Source: Alphaproteobacteria bacterium (GTDB taxonomy: Bacteria > Pseudomonadota > Alphaproteobacteria > JAEULC01). From it: a stretch of 39,615 nt of DNA. The notes under the pieces are model-generated. The model saw only the letters and a program-made list of their open reading frames with translations, was not told the DNA's origin and did no database searches. Position numbers and translations under genes: made by a program. Location: NCBI GenBank assembly GCA_023150455.1, contig JAKLKW010000065.1, forward strand, positions 1-39,615, written 5' to 3'. Shown here piece after piece: positions 36,360 to 39,615 of this stretch (the stretch's first letter is position 1; the number at the start of each line of letters is the position of its first letter).

Positions 36360-37147
36360 CGCAGCGCGATCCCGCAGACCGACGCCAGGCGTTCCGCGAT
36401 GCCGGGCGCGGCGGCGAGCACCGTATTGCCGCCCAGCATCCCGCCGCCCTCCAGGAAGTCGCTGATCCGGCCACCCGACTCCTCGACCAGCAGCAGGCCG
36501 GCCAGCACGTCCCAGCTGTTGATGTGCAGCTCGCAATAACCGTCCAGCTCGCCGGCGGCGACGTGCGCGAGGCCCAGCGCGGCCGAGCCGCCCTGGCGGA
36601 TATCGCAGCCTGCGTCGAGCAGCCGGCGCACGAGGGCGAGATTGTCCGCCGCCCCCCGGCGCTCGGTGTAGCCGAAGTCGACGAGGCAGCGATCGAGGTC
36701 GCGCGTGCCGCTCGTGCGGATCCGCACGCCGTTGCGAAAGGCGCCCTCCCCGCGGCTTGCGGTGAACATCGCTCCCGCCGCGGGCTCGGCGATCACGCCG
36801 ATTTCGGGGCGTCCATCCTGGCAGAACGCGATCGAGACCGCGAAACCGGCCAGTCCGCGCGAAAAATTGGTTGTCCCGTCGATCGGGTCGACGACCCACA
36901 GCCGCGGCGCCGCGGCGCCGCCGCCCTCCTCGCCGAGAAAGCCGTCGCCGGGAAACTCCCCGGCCAGCCGCTCGCGGATCAGCCGTTCGACTTCCATGTC
37001 GGCGGCGGTGACGTAGTCGCGCCGGCCCTTGGCCTGGACGCGCAGGCGCGCCGGATCGCGCTGAAACTCGAGCGCCAGCACGGAGCACTCCCGTGCGACC
37101 GTTTCGGCGATCTGGGCGCGCCGGAGGATGTCTCTGTCCGGAAGCAA
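36356..37147 (-). CDS. Inositol-monophosphatase-family phosphatase
   Basis: This 263-residue Mg2+-dependent phosphatase has all family metal motifs: GEE (Glu73, Glu74), DPIDGTTN (Asp87, Asp90) and SWDVLAG (Asp213). Members remove phosphate from inositol, sugars, histidinol or PAP. The ABC importer upstream resembles AfuABC, which imports sugar phosphates, so a sugar-phosphate substrate is an attractive guess but the gene is on the opposite strand. The start is a TTG at 37147; the frame is closed by a stop just above and has no ATG or GTG before residue 51, so TTG is the only start that keeps the conserved N-terminus. The preceding ribosome site is weak. Confidence 0.88.
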   Translation of the reverse strand: MLPDRDILRRAQIAETVARECSVLALEFQRDPARLRVQAKGRRDYVTAADMEVERLIRERLAGEFPGDGFLGEEGGGAAAPRLWVVDPIDGTTNFSRGLAGFAVSIAFCQDGRPEIGVIAEPAAGAMFTASRGEGAFRNGVRIRTSGTRDLDRCLVDFGYTERRGAADNLALVRRLLDAGCDIRQGGSAALGLAHVAAGELDGYCELHINSWDVLAGLLLVEESGGRISDFLEGGGMLGGNTVLAAAPGIAERLASVCGIALR

Positions 37148-37188
37148 GGCGATGGCGTCCGTCGGTGTCCGGAAGATTCAGCGCATGA

Positions 37189-37203
37189 CAATAGGCCTTA
37201 TTG
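37189..37203. promoter_or_regulatory. Small palindrome upstream of the phosphatase gene
   Basis: CAATA-GGCCT-TATTG has perfect five-base arms and lies in the only AT-rich patch of the 210-base gap between the phosphatase and cyclase genes, about 45 bases above the phosphatase start. It could be an operator. Nothing else was found in the gap. Confidence 0.25.
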
Positions 37204-37357
37204 CGGACCGCCGACAGCGCATAGCGCCGTTGCCCGACGGAATCGCGGCCTGGCAGCGCGGCCCGTGGCGGGCGCATCGGCCTTCGCGCCTCCGGGCGCC
37301 GGAGTGCGTCGGACTTCGATCCTCAACCCGCAGGATGCGGTTCGCTGCGCCTGCGCC

Positions 37358-38425
37358 CTACCCCGCCCCCGCCCTCAGCTCCGCCGGCAGGCACTCGAAC
37401 AGCTCGATCACGCCCTTGCCCTTCATCTCGACGCTGGCGAGCGGGCGGGCCGCGTAGCGCTGGTCGAGGCGCGCGGCGGCCTGGCGGCTGACCGCGACCG
37501 CGTTGACCGGCGCGGCGGCGCAGACGCGCGCGGCGACGTTGACGGTGTCGCCCCAGACGTCGAACTGGTACTGGCGGCGGCCCATGACGCCGGCCACGAC
37601 CGGGCCGACATGCACGCCGACGCGCACGCCCCAATGCGCCGGCAGGTCGCGCGTGGCCGCGACGATCGCCAGGCCGCACTCGACCGCGGCGCGCACCGGG
37701 GCTTCGATCGGCGCCAGAAGGCCGCCGGTCGCCATGAAGGCGTCGCCGATCGTCTTGATCTTCTCGAGCCCGTGGTCGGCGGCGATCGTCTCGCAGCGCG
37801 CCACCCAGGTCTGCAGCGCCGCCACCACGTCCTCGGGCGAGTTGCGGTCGCAGAACGCGGTGAAGTCGGCGAGGTCGGCGAACAGCACGGCAACGTCGTC
37901 GTGCCGGCGCGGCTTGACCTCGTCAGTCTGCTTCAGCTCCGCCACCGCCGCCTGCGGCAGGATCACCTGCAAGAGCTCGTCCGCCCGCTGGCGCGCCGTC
38001 TCGATCTGGCGCAGCCGCTCGCTCTCGAGGTCGGTCAGCCGCTTCTGCTCGAGGCAGGCGCGCGTGCGCGCCTTGAGCAGGGTCAGGTTGAACGGCTTGG
38101 TCAGGTAGTCGGCCGCGCCCAGCTCGATGCATTTCACCACGCTGTCGATCTCGTCGATCGCCGAGATCACCAGCACCGGCACGCGGCGCAAGGCGGGATC
38201 GGCCTGCATGCGCGCCAGCACGTCGTAGCCGTTCATTCCCGGCATCATGATGTCGAGGAAGATCAGGTCGTAGGGCTGCGCCGCGGCCATGGCAAGCGCC
38301 TGCGCGCCGTTCTCCGCCGTGTCGATCGCGAAATCGCCGATGCGCTTGAGCCGGCGCGTCAGCGTGAAGCGGTTGTTGTCGTCGTCGTCGACGACCAGAA
38401 TCGCCGGGCGGCGCGGCTCGGTCAT
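37358..38425 (-). CDS. Receiver-linked class III adenylate cyclase
   Basis: This 355-residue cytosolic protein joins an N-terminal receiver (residues about 8-128, phospho-acceptor Asp58 in IFLDIMMPGMNGY, Lys110) through a coiled linker (ESERLRQIETARQRADELL) to a class III cyclase. Metal aspartates 184 and 228, adenine-selecting Lys224 and Asp289 and transition-state Asn296 and Arg300 are all present, so cAMP is the expected product. It is a relative of the cyclase at 19322-20980 but has no kinase-type dimerisation domains. The ATG at 38425 overlaps the stop of the upstream response regulator (ATGA), the same junction as in the first module. Control is probably by receiver phosphorylation. Confidence 0.93.
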   Translation of the reverse strand: MTEPRRPAILVVDDDDNNRFTLTRRLKRIGDFAIDTAENGAQALAMAAAQPYDLIFLDIMMPGMNGYDVLARMQADPALRRVPVLVISAIDEIDSVVKCIELGAADYLTKPFNLTLLKARTRACLEQKRLTDLESERLRQIETARQRADELLQVILPQAAVAELKQTDEVKPRRHDDVAVLFADLADFTAFCDRNSPEDVVAALQTWVARCETIAADHGLEKIKTIGDAFMATGGLLAPIEAPVRAAVECGLAIVAATRDLPAHWGVRVGVHVGPVVAGVMGRRQYQFDVWGDTVNVAARVCAAAPVNAVAVSRQAAARLDQRYAARPLASVEMKGKGVIELFECLPAELRAGAG

Positions 38426-38811
38426 CCGCCGCCCTCTTGTTTCTCCCGCGCGTCCAGCAGCCGGTTCAGCTTGCCGACCAGGCGGTCGAGGTCGACCGGC
38501 TTGATGTCGTAGTCGTCGCAGCCGGCGGCGAGCGCCTGGTCGCGGTGCTGCGCCATGGCGTGCGCCGAAAGCGCGACGACCGGGATCGCCCGCGTCACGG
38601 GATCGGCCTTGAGCCGCCTGGTCGCCTCGAACCCGTCGAGCACGGGCAGGTGCAGGTCCATGACGATGATGTCGGGCCGGTCGCGCCGCGCGGCCGCCAC
38701 GCCCTTCTCGCCGTCGACGGCGATGCTGACGGCGAAGCCGCGCTTCCTGAGGCGCGAGGACAGCATGAACGCGTTGTCGTCATTGTCCTCGACGTAGAGC
38801 ACGCGGATCAC
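38422..38811 (-). CDS. Single-domain response regulator, DivK-like (second module)
   Basis: This 129-residue lone receiver is the paralogue of the one at 18948-19325. Phospho-acceptor Asp52 in IIVMDLHLPVLDGF, the EDN pocket at 8-10, Ser82 and Lys104 in DDYDIKPVD fall at the same residue numbers. There is no output domain. The start is a GTG at 38811 that overlaps the stop of the hybrid kinase gene by two bases, and the stop overlaps the cyclase ATG, so all three genes are translationally coupled. It could act as phosphate shuttle between the kinase receivers and the cyclase, or as an allosteric partner. Confidence 0.92.
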   Translation of the reverse strand: MIRVLYVEDNDDNAFMLSSRLRKRGFAVSIAVDGEKGVAAARRDRPDIIVMDLHLPVLDGFEATRRLKADPVTRAIPVVALSAHAMAQHRDQALAAGCDDYDIKPVDLDRLVGKLNRLLDAREKQEGGG

Positions 38812-39615
38812 GAAGCTTCCCTCCGCCGCTCGCCGCCGTCGGCCGGCGCCGCGGAGCCGGGACCGGGCGGCCGCGGCAGCAGCGCGCGCAGCTCGCGCAA
38901 CAGGTCGGCCCGGCTCATGGCGCCCTTGAACAGGATCTGGCGCACCGCGCCCGCCAGGCGCTCGCGGTCGGCCGGGCTCAGCTCCATCGCGGTGCAGACC
39001 ACGACCGGGATGTCGTGGCCGCTGTCGCGCCGGCGCAGCGCCGCCAGGAACTCGAACCCGTCCATCTCGGGCATCATGAGGTCGAGCAGCACGGCGGTCG
39101 GCGCCTTGGCCTCGACCGCCGTCAGCGCCTCGCGCCCGTTCGCCGCCTCGCGCACGCGCCAGCCGTCGCCTTCCAGCGCATGGCGCACGAACAGGCGCGT
39201 CTCCGGGTCGTCGTCCACCACCAGCACCTCGGCGGCGCCGGCGCGGAACCGCGCCAGCGTCGCGCGCAGCCGGTCGCGGTCGAACGGCTTCACCATGTAG
39301 TCGATCGCGCCCAGCGCCAGGCCGCGCTTCTTCTCGTCGACGACGGTGTGCAGGATCACGGGGATCGCCGCCAGCTCGGGATTGGCCTTGAGCGCGCCCA
39401 GCACCATCCAGCCGTCCATCTCGGGCATGACGACGTCGAGCACGATCGCGTGCGGCCGGCGCTTCTGCGCGAGCGCCAGCCCGTCGCGGCCGTTCTCGGC
39501 CATGATCGGCGTGTAGCCCTCCTTCTCGAGGAACCGCCGCAGCATGTCGCGCACGGTCGAGTCGTCGTCGATCACCAGCACCTCGGGCGCGGCGGCCGGC
39601 TTGCGCGCCGCCGGC
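38808..39615 (-). CDS. Hybrid histidine kinase, C-terminal receiver pair, partial (right edge)
   Basis: The frame is open through the right edge, so this is the C-terminal part of a longer gene. It encodes an Ala/Pro linker (KPAAAPEVLVIDDD) and two receiver domains with phospho-acceptors in IVLDVVMPEMDGW and LLDLMMPEMDGF. Both motifs, the order and the tail (TAMELSPADRERL, RQILFKGAM) match the receiver pair of the kinase at 14120-16435 ([22 protein letters not shown]). The kinase core and any sensor would lie beyond the edge; that is inference from the paralogue. A methionine at 39581 could be mistaken for the start but lies inside the first receiver strand. Its TGA overlaps the GTG of the next gene. 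Confidence 0.85.
   Translation of the reverse strand, partial: PAARKPAAAPEVLVIDDDSTVRDMLRRFLEKEGYTPIMAENGRDGLALAQKRRPHAIVLDVVMPEMDGWMVLGALKANPELAAIPVILHTVVDEKKRGLALGAIDYMVKPFDRDRLRATLARFRAGAAEVLVVDDDPETRLFVRHALEGDGWRVREAANGREALTAVEAKAPTAVLLDLMMPEMDGFEFLAALRRRDSGHDIPVVVCTAMELSPADRERLAGAVRQILFKGAMSRADLLRELRALLPRPPGPGSAAPADGGERRREAS

Noticed and set aside
34239..37277. A 1012-codon open frame on the minus strand
   Set aside because: It is Arg/Gln/His-rich, antisense to the ABC permease and ATPase genes, and out of frame with the phosphatase. Such shadows are expected at this GC content.

Overview
The window is dense, very GC-rich DNA (roughly 70% by eye) with short intergenic gaps, many ATGA or TGATG overlaps and frequent GTG starts. 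Gene content points to an alphaproteobacterium: class I PHA synthase, an LdtR-like MarR regulator, 3-hydroxyisobutyrate catabolism, orphan TctC/Bug solute-binding proteins and DivK-like regulators feeding class III cyclases. A Rhodospirillales/Reyranella-type soil or water organism would fit, but the species cannot be fixed from this sequence. No tRNA, rRNA, CRISPR array, transposase or phage gene was seen.

Layout. 1-3.9 kb: a lipoprotein cut by the left edge, then phaC, a small unknown gene and an FkbM methyltransferase. 3.9-12.7 kb, mostly minus strand: a Na/Pi cotransporter, a MarR regulator, and a valine-catabolic run (3-hydroxyisobutyrate dehydrogenase, 3-hydroxyisobutyryl-CoA hydrolase, acyl-CoA dehydrogenase) headed by an MscS-type channel, then a thioesterase. 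12.8-22 kb, plus strand: an enoyl-CoA hydratase, a frameshifted CoA-binding gene that now reads into a hybrid histidine kinase, metY, and a signalling block of TctC-like protein, single-domain response regulator, adenylate cyclase and second TctC-like protein. 22-27.4 kb: queA, tgt, queF and queG of queuosine synthesis, with a lower-GC sulfatase-modifying-factor-like gene inserted in opposite orientation. 27.4-28.8 kb: two secreted proteins of unknown role. 29-37.2 kb: a divergent sugar locus around a GntR regulator (SDR dehydrogenase and SMP-30 lactonase to the left; aldose-1-epimerase-like protein and a complete ABC importer to the right), closed by an inositol-monophosphatase-family gene. 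37.3-39.6 kb, minus strand: a second kinase / response regulator / cyclase set, cut by the right edge.

How the genes fit together. The strongest theme is signalling. Two copies of one module (hybrid kinase ending in two receiver domains, a DivK-like single receiver, a receiver-linked class III cyclase) lie about 17 kb apart, and both keep an ATGA overlap between regulator and cyclase. In the left copy the cyclase carries two kinase-type dimerisation domains, one lacking the phospho-accepting histidine, and no ATPase domain. Two paralogous periplasmic binding proteins flank that regulator-cyclase pair, with no transporter genes nearby. A working model is periplasmic ligand sensing through a phosphorelay into cAMP; this is inference. 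The other clear units are valine breakdown, queuosine synthesis and sugar uptake/oxidation.
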